DNA of 64,000 bases from Enoplolaimus lenunculus (taxonomy: Eukaryota; Nematoda; Enoplea; Enoplida; Thoracostomopsidae). The stretch's first letter is position 1. Each line of letters opens with the position of its first letter. This document shows positions 37,001 through 50,765 of this stretch, in pieces. The notes under the pieces were generated by a model. The model was not told where the DNA came from, ran no database searches, and saw nothing but the letters and a program-made list of their open reading frames with translations. Where the stretch lies: positions 124,001-188,000 of the forward strand of contig JASANG010002137.1 of NCBI GenBank assembly GCA_030248215.1, read 5' to 3'. Position numbers and translations under genes: made by a program.

Positions 37001-40000
37001 TTAAACCACAGACAAAAGGTTCTTGCAATTCAAAATGAATGGTTAATAAATTAAAAATAGCACAAACAACGACGAGTAATCTGTTGTTCGCGACCTTTTT
37101 GGATTATATTAAATTTTTAAAATCTATCGCTATAAATTCCGACAGTTTGTATCAAAAATCTGACGTGACAATTTTACTCCGTAGCAGTAATATGCCGCAT
37201 GGAACTCTAAAGTTGAATTAGGAAATTATAATGAGCCACAATCAGTCAAGTCATTGAGCCCCTCCTTCGGCAACAATCTGAGCTTATACAATCTTACCTT
37301 TGCGACGTTTGCCGCAACGTATATATATTGCTTTCATCTCTGCACAAAAGACTGCCTAATTTTTCAGTTCTCAAGTTTTAACGACAAGTTAGCATTTTCT
37401 TATTATAAAATTGTTTAGCTTCGTTTAGTAGGCAATTTTCATGTGTTAACTTAGAAACCACAATTTAATCTAAAAGTTTTTTTTCATAACATCTCTTACG
37501 TGTTGAAACGACAGGTCGCTAATGCATAGTTTTATTTAATTTGCCGGCAACTATTTTCTTGTCAAATTTGTGGTATCGCGAAAACATAAAGATCTCTCTC
37601 CCTCGTAGACCAAGCGAGATTTTTGTTTGTTTCAAAACTTGCATTTGAGGCAATTTTACTGTTTGTTTATTGTCGTTTAATGCATCTTCTTCGTAAATGA
37701 TACATTACAAAAGCTGAATTCTTGTCATGAGCAAAGAATGTTGGTGCTCAATCATATAGCGTTTGGCGGTAGTTGCGCGCAACGATGGACTCTATTCATC
37801 GTTTACTGACGTCCGAAATCCGAAAACGAAATAACTAAAAATCTCAGGTGGGCACAGTAGCAATCTCAGAACGAGCCGTCGAAATGAATAGAAACAGCAA
37901 ATATTTTTTTTAAATTTATGCAATTAAATATTTTCAAATTGGCATTAAGGGCGTTATGTTTCAGGAACATTAAACATTTTTAGCCATTTTGCACTCGTTT
38001 CTGTGATTTTCGCTATTTTTGTGAAAGAAGTGCGTGTTAGAGAAAACACTTCAAGCGAAAAAATGTTAAGTTATTGGACTTTATTGTGCGATGTACGATT
38101 TTTTGTTTCGGAGCAGATTTTTGAAATTTAAAGTTTTAGGTTTTGACACCCAATTTCTATGTTTGAACTATTGAGGTGACCGGCAGTTGTTTGGACTGAG
38201 TTTTTTAGCCAATGTAGCCATTGGTTAAATCACTGGTGGTCACGCCTGATTATTTTTACAGTGTTATAGAAAGGTCCCTCATACAACTAAGCGGGGAAGT
38301 TTTTGGTACCATAACGTTGAAAAACTGAAATCGATACTTGAAGAGTACGTTTAGCCTTGTTTTTCCAAATTTTTTCTTTTGATTCATTAAAATACAGATT
38401 GCATTCACTACACACAAGTCATTAGCTATTCCTTGCAAAAGCTTCTATGGTAAATTAATCTAACATCTTTTACCTGCGCTTAGGCTTAGGCTTAAGCTTA
38501 GGTTTAGGAATACAGTTTTTCACCGCTTAGGCTAAGGCTTAGGCTTTGGAATATGCTTAATCTACAGATACGGCCCTAAAAGTAACATTGTCCATAGCAT
38601 TTATTGAGCACACGAGTCGTTCATTTGTTTGAGAAACAATATTGTAATGCAAACAAATCTTGATAACAGCTAAATGGCGTATCGTTTCTGTGTCAGAATT
38701 GTGTCGTTTTTGTTGTATTTTTAACCGAGACATTTTTGCGCTTCAAACCTTTAATTATCTTGGTATGTATCAGAAAAGGCAAAGACCTTGAAAATCAATC
38801 AGAAGCTAACAAGCTGCAGGGGGCAAAAGGTCACATTTTACGCCGGGTTTAACAACTACAACAACTGTTTTCAGGTTGTCATGTCCTCAAGATACATCAA
38901 CGATAAAATTGCTGTGGCAATAACATTAATTTTCTACTGTGATGCGCCAAGGTTTATGTTATAGCGTACAGGAAAAAATTTTAATTCCGGTTGCAGGTTT
39001 GGAATAGCTGAACATTCGTTAGAGTTCAAATTACTACGCACGAAACGCCTAAGCTGGGTTTTAGTAATTTTCATATTCGTGTGAAATAGCAGCCAATATA
39101 TAGCCAGGGTTGCGTTAGCATTTGCGAATCTGAATGTTGTGAAACATCACAGTTTCGTAGATTTTTGCGGTAAAGTTCTCGTACAAACTTATCATTTAGA
39201 CAGGCCGTAGTCAGGGGGAACGGGGGGAGGGCTGAGCCCCCTGGAAAAGTTTTGCACGCCATGAAAATTTTTAATCGTGCTGTTAAGTCCACAAAAACCG
39301 TTCCTTATATGCACATCCTGCAAAATTTGTCGCTCCACCAGCAAGGTGGGTTCACTCCGGGCCTGCATTTTAGACTGCATATATATTGAAGATCACTATA
39401 TAATTTGACAATAATTTTGGCTTTTTTAACATTTCTGAACGTCTGGTACGTATATAAATAACGAAAACCGATGATCACTCTTTGAAATGAAACTGCAACT
39501 GATTAAATTTGTGTTATGCAAAATGTAAATTTGTTCAATTCTACCTGCAACAAGTCCCTGCCCCCACATTAAAATAACCTGAAGCATTGTAGGTTTAGAG
39601 TCAAGCCTAGGGATAAGCTCTTGGGCGTTCGAGAATAATACGTTGCACAGTATTTTAAAAAATTTAAAAATTTTGCCTCCTACCACATGAAAAATAATAA
39701 AGGGTGTAAGTATTTATACACGAGTGATAGCAATAAGATGCTTTGCTTTTTTTAATTTTCCACACTCCACTTGTGCGCAGTTTGAGACCACATTTGATAC
39801 AATTAAACTTGCTGAGCAGTGTTAAACCATAAAAAAGTATTTTTGATGGCCCATAAGTGCCAAAAATGTCCAGCGTTCGCACAAATGCACCGCCCCACAC
39901 GTAATTGAAGCGGTGTAATCTACAAACAAACCGCATGGTGGAACCCATTCTTTTGCACACGTAATGTACCCAGTCGTTCTAAAGCTTTACATTTCTTTTT

Positions 40001-41880
40001 CGTCATGAAGATTTTAACTTTGGGTTAGTTGGAATACACAGTTTCCACTATGCAACTATTTTCAGTGTATATACGCAGTCTCATCACCATAAGTAAGTTA
40101 TGAAAGTATCAATTGTTGACCAGCACACACCATTATAGTAGGTAACACTGTTCTTTTTACAATTTACTCTGCTAACTATATATTACGACAGGAAACCCAT
40201 AATCACTTATAGCTTTTGCGTTCACCTTTGTTTTCTAAAAATGCATTAGCAATTAAAGGTTGTTACAGTCTCAGCATCTTTTGCGCTGCATATATATTTA
40301 TTCTAAATGACATATATCCTGCATGTATAGAGTCACGAAGCAGACAAAAACCCAATTTTATAAGCAAAACCATAAATCTAGGCTTGTTTTATGCAACCGC
40401 CAAACACTAGTTGAGGCAAAATATTGCAAGATTTTGCACTCAATTATTAACCTGTCAAGCATATCCTGTTATTAATGTTTGCGCACGTTCAATGTTAATT
40501 GCACTTTACGAGCAACGCATAGCGTATGTCGTTTTTGGGACTGTGATAAAAAAACGTGAACCGGATGTGTTTGAAAACAATTATAAATATGTGTGACAAA
40601 ATAAGCAAATGTTTTTGTCGCAAGCCAGATTGTGCCATTTATTTGTAGCTTGATATATTGATTGCTGAAACGTGACAAACCCGATGAGTTCATGAACCGA
40701 AATAAATCTACCGTATTCCACAGCCTCGTTTGATTAATCCTGGGATGTTAGGAAACAAACTTGCAGCGTAGACTCCAACCAAGCTGTCAAACAAACATTA
40801 AGTTATCTCCTCCCAAAATGAAACTATGGCTGCGCCCCTGAGTATTGAATATGGAATTTTGCTTCACAGATATGCGTCAAACCACTCACTATTCCTTAGC
40901 AACGTTCCTAAAGCTGTGCCAAACACAAACGAATAAGTTCAAATGAATAAAAATTAAATACACTTTTTTATATTAACGTATGGGTCAGTGAATGGCAAAG
41001 TTCTAGATACAACATATTTCTGAGATTATGTTTTGTCCTTACTTCTGCACAAATTTTGAAATGCGCAACTGCAAGTGTTCATGAGTTTAAAAACGTATCT
41101 TTTGATGATAGCCGTACACGTATTAATATTGGCCCTTATTCAATAAATATAATGGGCTCAAATTTGTTCAAAATTATTCGATTCGTCGCAAGTAAAAACT
41201 GTAAAAGTCTGCAGCGTATCAAGTTTGCGTGTTTAGCGACAACATAATAAGCACTACATTCTAACTGTTTAATACACAATAACTTGCAAACGTCGAGTTT
41301 AAATTTCATGTTGACACGACAACACGCGGTTGATAACAATTTCGAGACTTTTTTTGCTAGTGTTCCAGTCTGTTAGAGAACTCGAAGCGACTTAGACACC
41401 GCAACTAATTACTGCAATATCACAGCTATTATCGCTTACTGCATTCTGCTATGTGTTTTTGATAAAATATATACAACAAATACAACATAAGCGTGCCTAA
41501 TACAAGGAAAAACAAACTGAAGCTCATTGTAACTGTGTTGTGAGCGACGCAAAAATGCAAGCTCAGCGACGTAGGGCGACTAAAAATAGTCGTGCTGAAT
41601 TTGACAGGAAAAGTGTGGTCAGCATTAATATTGAGCAGAGTTCATAATTATTTTAAAACAATTTTTCTAAAAATTTTGATAGAAATAGTTGTTGAATCGT
41701 TTTTAAACTCAGTTTCACATTTCAATTCAAAATTTGTCTGAAAGTATTTTTGTGCATACATGAGCGCTTTTCAAGTGTGTATTCTTAATTGCCCTTCTAA
41801 AATGCGCGAAAATCTAACTGAGCGCGTAATATACTATTTTCAGCGGAAAACACACTGAATTTAACTTTTACAAATCAATT
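34061..41880. other. Gene-poor intergenic region
   Basis: No exon with a recognisable domain. It holds short TTAGGC-like runs (38465-38560), a repeat piece with GGGCTGAGCCCCCTGG (39215-39245) and ordinary AT-rich sequence. A tRNA-like half (TTTAGTGGTAAACG near 36518) lacks a B-box. Confidence 0.4.
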
Positions 41881-42084
41881 TACACTGCAAAAAATATTGA
41901 GTCAAATTAGCTCCCTCCGAAATGCGCTCTGTGGGACTACACAAACTGACACAAATTCGACCCCGCCAGACTCAAATGTGCGGCTGAATTTGACTCTAGC
42001 GGAGTCTAATTTGACTCAGTTTGTCCAGTCCCGTAGAGCTTATTTCGGAGAGAGTTAATTTGACTCACCATTTTTTGCAGTGTA
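41881..42084. mobile_element. MITE of the GAGTCAAATT family, complete-looking
   Basis: 204 bp with ends TACACTGCAAAAAA and TTTTTTGCAGTGTA and inner inverted GAGTCAAATT motifs. Homologous to 33370-33521. No coding capacity; no clear target duplication. Confidence 0.7.
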
Positions 42085-45000
42085 CATACGCTCCCCGAAA
42101 TACCGCATTTGTTTGAATTTTTGGTTTAAAGCAAATTTCTCAAATAATAAAAACAAGTTCAAAGTTCGGTCAGGAATACCAATACCATAATTTTATTAAC
42201 ATTCCTCAGTTTATTTCTGCATTAGCTGCACGGTTTGTGTATATTTTAAAATACTAAAATTAAAACAGTTTTTACAATTGAAATTGTATTTTATAACGGT
42301 CTGCAATCTGCCACTCGTCAGCATGGTGGGCTTTAACAAGAATTTTTATGTCATTACAATGGAAAACATAGAAATATGTGTATATTTTGCAGTTATATCT
42401 GTATTAAAATATATTTTTAAATTTAAGCTTATGATTTTATGTGAGCACAAAAATGACAAGTATTTGATCCCGTAAAATAACGAAGTTTCAATTGATTTTT
42501 ATGCGAAATTTTTACAAGTTATTGTATATGCGAATGGAATGTAAAAGTTTCAAACTGTCAGGCCAATACAATTGACTGAAAGTTATTTATTGATAACAAA
42601 CCACGCACATTTGCTGTATATATCATTAGTGTTCTACACCAGCAATAATTTTCAATTTCAACATTACGCAGTTTGCAAAAATTCCAAATGGACTGTCTGA
42701 CAAAGACCAAGGATTTGAGTGTGCGTTAGTATGGCAAAGAGAGATCGACATAAAAGTTAAAAATATTTTAGCTATGACATGCTTGAATTCAAATAAATTG
42801 TTATGCATAATTATAGAAAATGCTGAAAAAATTTAGTTACAAGCATTCTTGTCGTATAAACATTGAAAAATATTCTCATTGTATATTACACCAATAACCA
42901 AGCAGAGAATGTTACTGTGAGCGTTAATATATAAGCGTACTTCTAAGCAAAACTCTGAGCAAAAAATTAGTCCAGAGCCTAAGGTTACTGACTGGGGATC
43001 GCGAAAAAACGGTACGCCCCCAAGTGACTTACCCCACCTAACCAGCACCGTAAACGTCCAAATATCGCGACCCCGTTCAGCCTATTTAGTTGTTATACTA
43101 TCAATCAAGCTGTTTTCCTTTGCTTCAAATCACCATATATATCCGTTTATAAATATGTCTGGAAATAAATTCACATTTTGCTATACAGAGCTGCCAGCGA
43201 TTGTTGTACTGTTATCCACCATAATACCACTTGTCACAAATCCCACAACACAAATATCTTTAATCCCTGCTTAGGACGACCTTTGGCCTGTGCCTAATCC
43301 TTTAGTAATGTTTGCCAATGTGTTCCAACTTTTGTCCGGACTAGACCTATATATAATACAACATGGGTTTGTTCACTATAGTAGGTAATTAGGTAAAAAT
43401 TAAAGTTCGCATCATGTGTCGTTTGAAATTATTCTGGAAGCATCCTTTAAAGCAGTCCATGCCAGTCCCGAATGCAGGAGATAAAGAGTATTCCATTTGC
43501 AATGAGTTCGCTCTGCTGAAATTTTAAGATGCAACTTTTCTTTAGAAGCTTATATAACATTTTTTGGCAACAGTAACATGAGGAAATTTAAATAAACGTT
43601 TTTGAAGAGTCTTTGACATAATTCCAGCTCTAGAAAAAGCAACCTTTTATGTGCTTACTTTAGTAAATATCATGTTTCAAGGTCGAACAATATAATAAAT
43701 TTAAAACAGCAATAAAACTTTCCTCATTTACAAATTGCCGATTCATACAACTTATATAAACTTCTTAATGGCGACTAAAAACAAGTCCGTGTATCAAACT
43801 TGGAGCAAATTTCAAATTTCCCTGCTGTTGATCTTATAGTTTGTGGGTGCGATTTTCTAAACACCACCGTACTCAATGTCTGTGCATATCACTGGTTTGT
43901 TTTAACCTAATTTATAGTTTATAGTATTCTTCTAAAGAAAGCATAGCATTTTATACTAAAGTATATTATATGTTTCCCTACAGATTACATTTGGAAAATT
44001 TGAAAGCTGTGATGTGGTAAATATGGTATTACCAAGTATTTGTGACACGTATATATATACCCGGGTTTGTGTTTCCCACAACTATTAAATATCGTTTTAA
44101 CAACTATGCATTTACCCAATCTAATTGGAACTCTTTCAAGGCAATAGCTGTACCAAGCTAAATTATCCCATAATACATGGATAAATAAGAAAACGTTCTA
44201 CTTAAGTCCTCCATTAGCACTAACCCCGTAAACTGCAGAAACAAGCCATGGTAGGCGTGTACAACACGACACCGAAAACTTATGTCGTCCCAATGAACAC
44301 AAAATGTCTCAGTTATCTAAACCTCGGCAAAATCTCTCTCAAGAAGCACATTTTGTGTCGTCGGTAAGCCTTGTTTTACAGTTAACTAAACATAAGGATG
44401 ACGAGGCATCATACAAACAAGCATAGACGTAAAATGGGCCAACAAAGTTTATGTCTGCGGCGGTTGTTGTGAACACATGATGCATTGATTATTTTAATCA
44501 CATACTCATTTTGACTAAATATCATTTCTTATGTTATTAGGGTTAAAAATTTATATCGGCATAGAGCAAACGGCTATTCAAGGCCAAATATGACAATTAT
44601 GACCCGATCAACTCTTCAACCGGAATGGTCGGACAATGCCCATCCACGAAATATCGTCTTATACAGGCCGATCTTTGCGCCTAGATGGTTTTATGTCTTT
44701 TGGGTCCAATCTTTTTCTTTTTAAGACGAACACTTCTGGATTCATCGTGTGCTGTATGACGCTTTTTCATACATAACCAATAATATTTCTGATAAGTAAA
44801 TTACTATATCACAGACTTAAATATCAATTTAAAATGCTGAACATTAATTACAGAAACGTCGAAGATATTGCGCCAAGGAGACCTTCTTAGCTAACTCAAC
44901 CCTATCGCCTTTTGTGCAGTTTCCCCACATTTACGCTTAAAATAAGTCTAGGCATATAGAAAACACTTAATACCTATGCTAAAGTTAAAAACTTTGCCTA

Positions 45001-47788
45001 ATTCTATAGCCTAAGTCAAAGACTTTGAGCTTTGCCGCAGACATTAGTAGTGTTGCTGGATGGTATTGAACCAAGCCGTCAATGGCGTTGTGGCAGGAGG
45101 GTATGGGGCGATGACTTAAAAAACCATGCGCGCTAAGGGAGGGGGCACAATGCGATTAAAACAGATGTCAAAATCACCTGCAGTACGTACATTTTGACAA
45201 TGTTTAGCGCTAGCGGTTCAGTACTTTGCATTCAGATAAAATGAAAAATGTGGCTGGCTTCTTGCTCGGTTCGTTCGCAAGTCTTACTGACCGTGCCACT
45301 TCTAGGATTTTTATGCATATGGTTCTTACCAGAGCTGTATCAGCGCCCCCTCTCGAAGCACACTTTTAGGTGCTGACGAACAAGCGGGCCCATAGCAAGA
45401 GGGGAATGCAGAGGGGCTCAGCCCCCCCCCCTGAAAAATTTTGGGCTCAATCGAAATCGCCCACCAAAGGTCTTTGGATCCGTTACTAACACTGTGTGTG
45501 CTGCGAGTTGAGTGTTAACATAGGTACATATTAGATGTTAAATCTGGGGAAGAGTGGTACCAAATTGTAGCTGACGCCCCAGCAAGTCTGAATCCACTAC
45601 GCCACTGCAACCGATTTAGCGGCAAGTCAATAAAGCACTCAAAAATAGTCGGTTTGTGATGAATCATTTATTGCAAGTATATGTAATAATGGGCTCAATT
45701 AGCTATTATTAACTGGTAAACAAGCAGTATTTCGCCAATTTTCCCACGGAATCAAATATAAGTATGGATGACAAAACACGTTTCTCACAAGCTAGGCTTT
45801 CAGACCGTGTTTGAAAGTGATACATTTTGAAATCGCATTAATTACGTGATTTTAAAAGCGACTATTTGTTTTAACAATGCTTTTGGGGTGTAACCAGAGC
45901 GAAGATAAGAGGAACTTAACTTCTCTGAAAAATTTTCGCACCGTAGAGAACTTTTGGTCTTTACTAATAAGTCATATTAATCCTCCGTATACCACTCCAA
46001 AACTATTTACCCCCACACGTATGTGGAGCTAACTTTGTGCTTCGTCGGAATTGACTACGGTAAAACGTATGTGCATCTTCGGCATGGTTACTTGCGCATA
46101 TATTGCAACATTTGGAAAGTATATGAATTCCATAATTAATAAAAAAATGCGCATGAATGATAGAATCATGATATTTTCAAACGCCCAGTGCTGTAGCTTT
46201 ATTGTAATCCTATGAGATATTGAAAAATCTTGAAATGTATATTTTGTTTTGTTGAACAAAAGTAATTCATTGAATTTTTTGAAATGGAAGTCATATTTTT
46301 TAATTAATAAGGTAACGACGGTTATGTTTGAAATGTTAGTCATTCAAGTGTATCATGGTATTACTGGAGTTCAAATATGTATATTCTAACAATTAAAATT
46401 TCTGCTCTTCTAATCTTTCTCAATGATTTTTTCGTTATAAAATTTTGACTGTAATGAAAGATTAGTAAGTACCAATTGCGTAGCCTCCATCACGCATGCA
46501 TCCATATTACGGGCACAGTTGATTTTAAACAAAATGTATTCCGCTTAAACACAGTTATCCGTCATGTCTGTAGCCCGCTCACCTTCATAGGGGCTAAATT
46601 ATTTTCAAGAGGTGCATACAAGGGTTTTCATTGACTTACTAGCAAGGCAGAAAATTTTCTGGGGGGCGAAAGTTCTCCACATATGGGGGCAGTGCCCCAG
46701 TGCCCCCTTGGTTATGGGCCCGCTAACCGTCCGTCTGAAAAGCAGCGAATCAAAAATGTTAGATGTCGGCAAAAGCAGTAACCTGTTCAATTCGAGAGTA
46801 TGTCATCAAAGATTAGCACTTGAGAAGGAACAATGTACCTTGCGTGACTTACAACCATTCCCTATACTGCACTCAAGTGTTATTTTCTAACCCACCATTC
46901 GCATTGTCCAAAATTTCGTGATACCGGTCAAGACTTGCATATGTCCACTTGAAAATGTTTCTGACAATGCTCGAAACCTTTGCGAGCATGCACATAAGGA
47001 CCCTGTAACATGGGAAACAATACAACACACAATCAAACTTATTCATAATTAAAACCATTATTAGTAATAGGATAAGTTTGGATTGAGAACAAAAACGTTC
47101 GAGCTTAATCTGCGTCTGAACATTTTTCAGATACATCTATGCATTCCGCCTAATATGCTTAATGAGCAAACCATGAGAAAAGTCATGGATATAGACAAGG
47201 TGCTATATGAATGAACATTGGCTTTTGCAGTCTTCCGTTCAAAGTTTTCCAAAGTTTCAAATTTTGGGATATCTTCAAGCCCGTAGCCAGCTCCCGTTGC
47301 TAGGGGTCGCTAAACAATTTTCAGGAGGGGCATATAAGGGAGCACTTTGTAATAAGGACTTTGGCAAACGAGCCAGCGAGCCAGACATTTTTCACCGTTA
47401 CGTGGCAGTATGGTAGATGTAAAATCTATAAATATGCTTATTTTTTGTATATGTGTACCAATTCAGATGCTTTTATATATTTATTGAACGCTTATATCTC
47501 GTCACACAGTTATAAAAGCACGCCAAGTTAATACAATGGTAAATTTTGAACGAGCTCCAAGCGGTCTATTACAGTTTTTTAGTTGATTATTGAAATTTTT
47601 TAAAAAATTATACCACAAATTCAACATATTACATTGTTTGCTCATGTCCTGTCCATATGTTGCCATCAGCGATTAACTGTTGTGAAATCCGAACGACCTT
47701 GAGTTGCTGAGAATTTCGGTCTAAGCCTATCGTCTAAAACTAATCGGTTTTAATATTACTAATAATAATCATTTTTAGCCGCTCTCAC
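42085..47788. other. Gene-poor intergenic region with GGGGCTGAGCCCC repeats
   Basis: No supported gene. Repeat pieces with GGGGCTCAGCCCCCC then CTGAAAAATTTT occur at 45400-45450, with relatives at 46600-46720 and 47280-47340; the 39215 and 54370-54420 pieces are of the same sort. A minus-strand acceptor-like ttacag at about 46999 opens three frames, so no product can be called. Confidence 0.4.
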
Positions 47789-48015
47789 TAAAATTTAACG
47801 CTATAATGCATCGCAGGATTGTCAAGGATCTCCACACTCTGAGAGCATCACAAGGGCGTATTATTGAGTTAAAGGAACACGTGCCGCCACTGCTTATATA
47901 TGTAAAGGATACACCGACAAAGCGCATCGAGACATTGCTTAAATTGCAAATAGTTCAAATATTGTACTTATGTATACAGAAATTAATAGCGATGTGTGTG
48001 GCAGTCGCTTTGTGA
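47780..48015 (+). CDS. Uncertain exon of an unrecognised gene
   Basis: After the acceptor-like catttttag (ending 47779) a frame runs to TGA at 48013-48015. It includes an ATG at 47806 and a hydrophilic, helical-looking stretch (RRIVKDLHTLR, RIIELKEHVPPLL) of ordinary codon use, then a hydrophobic end. I do not recognise the family, see no donor, and found no partner exon. It may be chance. Confidence 0.25.
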
Positions 48016-50765
48016 TTCTCGATCCTGTACTAATACAAAATTTTCGGCTCCCGTTACTTCAAGGGGGAGCGCAGTTTTTCAGCTGAACTGCAGTAGATTA
48101 AAAGGTAACCGTTTTCAAATACAGGAGGTTTAGGAATATTCTAATATATACACTACTGTTAACGTCTTCAAAGCAATATTTAAAAAGTATATTGTTAAAA
48201 ATGTTACTTCTTACTATCAGTTGCAAAATATCTTATAAACACATCTCTTGTATAATTGGTAACAAAGCATTCCGTTTTGGTTTGACATTTAATCTTGTAG
48301 ATATTAGTAACTTTTTGTATAATTCTTTTGTACAAAATATATTTACGCTACTCATTATAATCATCAGCTTCCTTGCTCGTTGAACAAAAACACTCGATTT
48401 TGAGCAGATTATAAGACAAATTATAAACTCCAATGATTGTTAGCTTGCGCGGATTCACAAAGCCGTCAAACCCCTAAAAAGTCAGTTGCTTAAATGTCTT
48501 GAAATTTATTTGAAAAATACCGACTATAAATTAAATAGAACGAGTGTACATCTGTAAAAGATGCGGAATATTTTAAGATTTAGAGTAGGTAATGTGTGTT
48601 TACAGAGTCATCTTAATATATACACGTAGATGCGCTTAATATTCAACTCAAACACTCGTTTGAAATCTGAGCTTGTGCATACTATATATAATCAACTGAA
48701 GATCGGTTGCAGACAAATATTTAATTAAGCTATTCAGGCGGGTTCCGGTCGGAAGCTTTTCTCGTTTAGCACAAGGATAAGCACCGTCAAGCGTTTTGAC
48801 CTCGTCCGCCTCTTAAGCTGAATAAATAGACGTCAGCGATCAAAAATTATGCTATCGGGGTGCTAATACCAATGACTTGAACTCGTGCTCCTGAAGCACA
48901 CAGAAGCAACTCAATAGTTTTCGAGCAAAATTTACCGTCACCGAGTATAATAGGTAAAATCTAAAAGATGTGGTTAAACTTATCGGCTTTAAAACGTGTA
49001 AAGGCTTTCTCATAGCTAACAGGGGTTCTTCTTTTTATGCTATGAAGCTCGTACACGACTACAGCACAAAAACATAAATATTAATGAATTTTACAACCGT
49101 ACGGCGAATGTTGAATTGGTGAAACATGGTGATCGACTCATAACCTATCACAAAATCATCAAAGCATAAATGGCCAGGGGCAGCATTTTTCACAATTGTG
49201 ATACAATGTTGTTATTTCATTTAGGATACCTATACCTATACAATTCGGCGTGTTTTAAAATAAAACAGTCATGCAAAGTTCTTTTGCTGCTAAGTTTATT
49301 TAGAAAATTAGCATAAATATCAAGTATTTGTAGTTAAAAATACCAAGCAAACCAAAATAGATACACACCGCATTAAAACTCTGCCATATATTTATTTAAT
49401 CGCAATACGGTTAAACCAAACTAAAACTCTTCATGAAATAAACTTTACATAAATCGGAAATTCACTAAAGTGGTCGAATTCTAATTTTAAGCCTGGGTTT
49501 GCTTAAAAATATATGTATCTCGGCAATTTTTTTACATATTGCGGGTTCGCATGATTTTTTGTAAATTTTTCAAAAAGCCGAGGGTTCTGCCACAATGCGA
49601 CCTTAGCATCTTTTTCATAATATTCAAATGCGAAACACTAAATACATTTCAACACACCTACTTTCTAGAATATAAAATGAATGCAAGTAAAATTATATTG
49701 TTCAGGTCACATTTGAACACTTGCATTATATAAAGGTTTCATCCAAAAAGTAGCGTTCGAAAGTACTTACGTAAGTATACTTGCGTTAATATAATAAATA
49801 TGTACATGCTAGTGATTGCGTACAGATTTGTTGCAAAAATACAATATCACAGAAACATACGTTATGATGAAATTTGCAAATCATCCTTCAGATGAACCTG
49901 CCAAGAAAATTGATTTACGGTAAATTTACGTTAAAATTTTCTTACGTTTCTAAAGTTCCTTACACTTTTTCACTTTAGGTTAGATGCAACACTGAAAGTA
50001 AAGTGATGCTTAAAATTGTCTACTGAGCACATTTCTTCAAGAATTAATATGTGTTTTTTTTCTGTTACAAATTAAAACATTGTTTTGAGTGGAAACTAAA
50101 ATTTAGTACGATAGATCTTCCACTGAATGCATACTAAGAATAAAAAGACTGCAAGTTATGGAGATAACATAAAGAACAAACGCTTATTCTACACCTTTAA
50201 ATACATACACTTGATCCTTACAAAACGCATATAAAACGTTAGCGTTCCAAACTTGTTTACGATGTTATTTTAAAATTAATCTAAATTTGGTCAGTTTAGT
50301 GGTGCATCCTACTATTATCGCTATAAAATTGTTACTCGTTCTGCGTCTTCTATAGTGGGAAGTGCTACTCATGAACTTGAACCTAAAGACACCGTTTCTC
50401 AATGCTGCACAATTGCTGAAAAACTCAGCAAAATTCTGAGGACACAACGATCATACAGTAAAATGATAACGTTCTAAATATTGCCACTGTGAATGCACAT
50501 AATGTTTGTGTTTTTTTCTTCAATTTCCAAAACAAAAGTTCAGTAACATTTAATATATTCGACATGCGTGTCCTCACACTTTCAGCAATTATCAAGTCTT
50601 TAGATTTTGACGAAGAGTGAAGCGCTTCTATGCTGCGTGTATTATTGCAGTAGAAATCAGCGGCGATTATAAATTTACGTGCCTATTCGAACGAATCTAC
50701 ACTGTCTTCAATATAACTCTGTGGAGTCCGCTTGTAGAGGGAACCAAGAACAAATGTTGGGCTGT
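48016..50765. other. Downstream flank of IRX
   Basis: AT-rich, no domain-bearing frame. The part nearest 50765 is probably the IRX 3' UTR on the minus strand. Confidence 0.35.

Noticed and set aside
46873-47000. Minus-strand exon after an acceptor-like ttacag
   Set aside because: Three frames are open after the acceptor, none with a known motif, and no partner exon was found.
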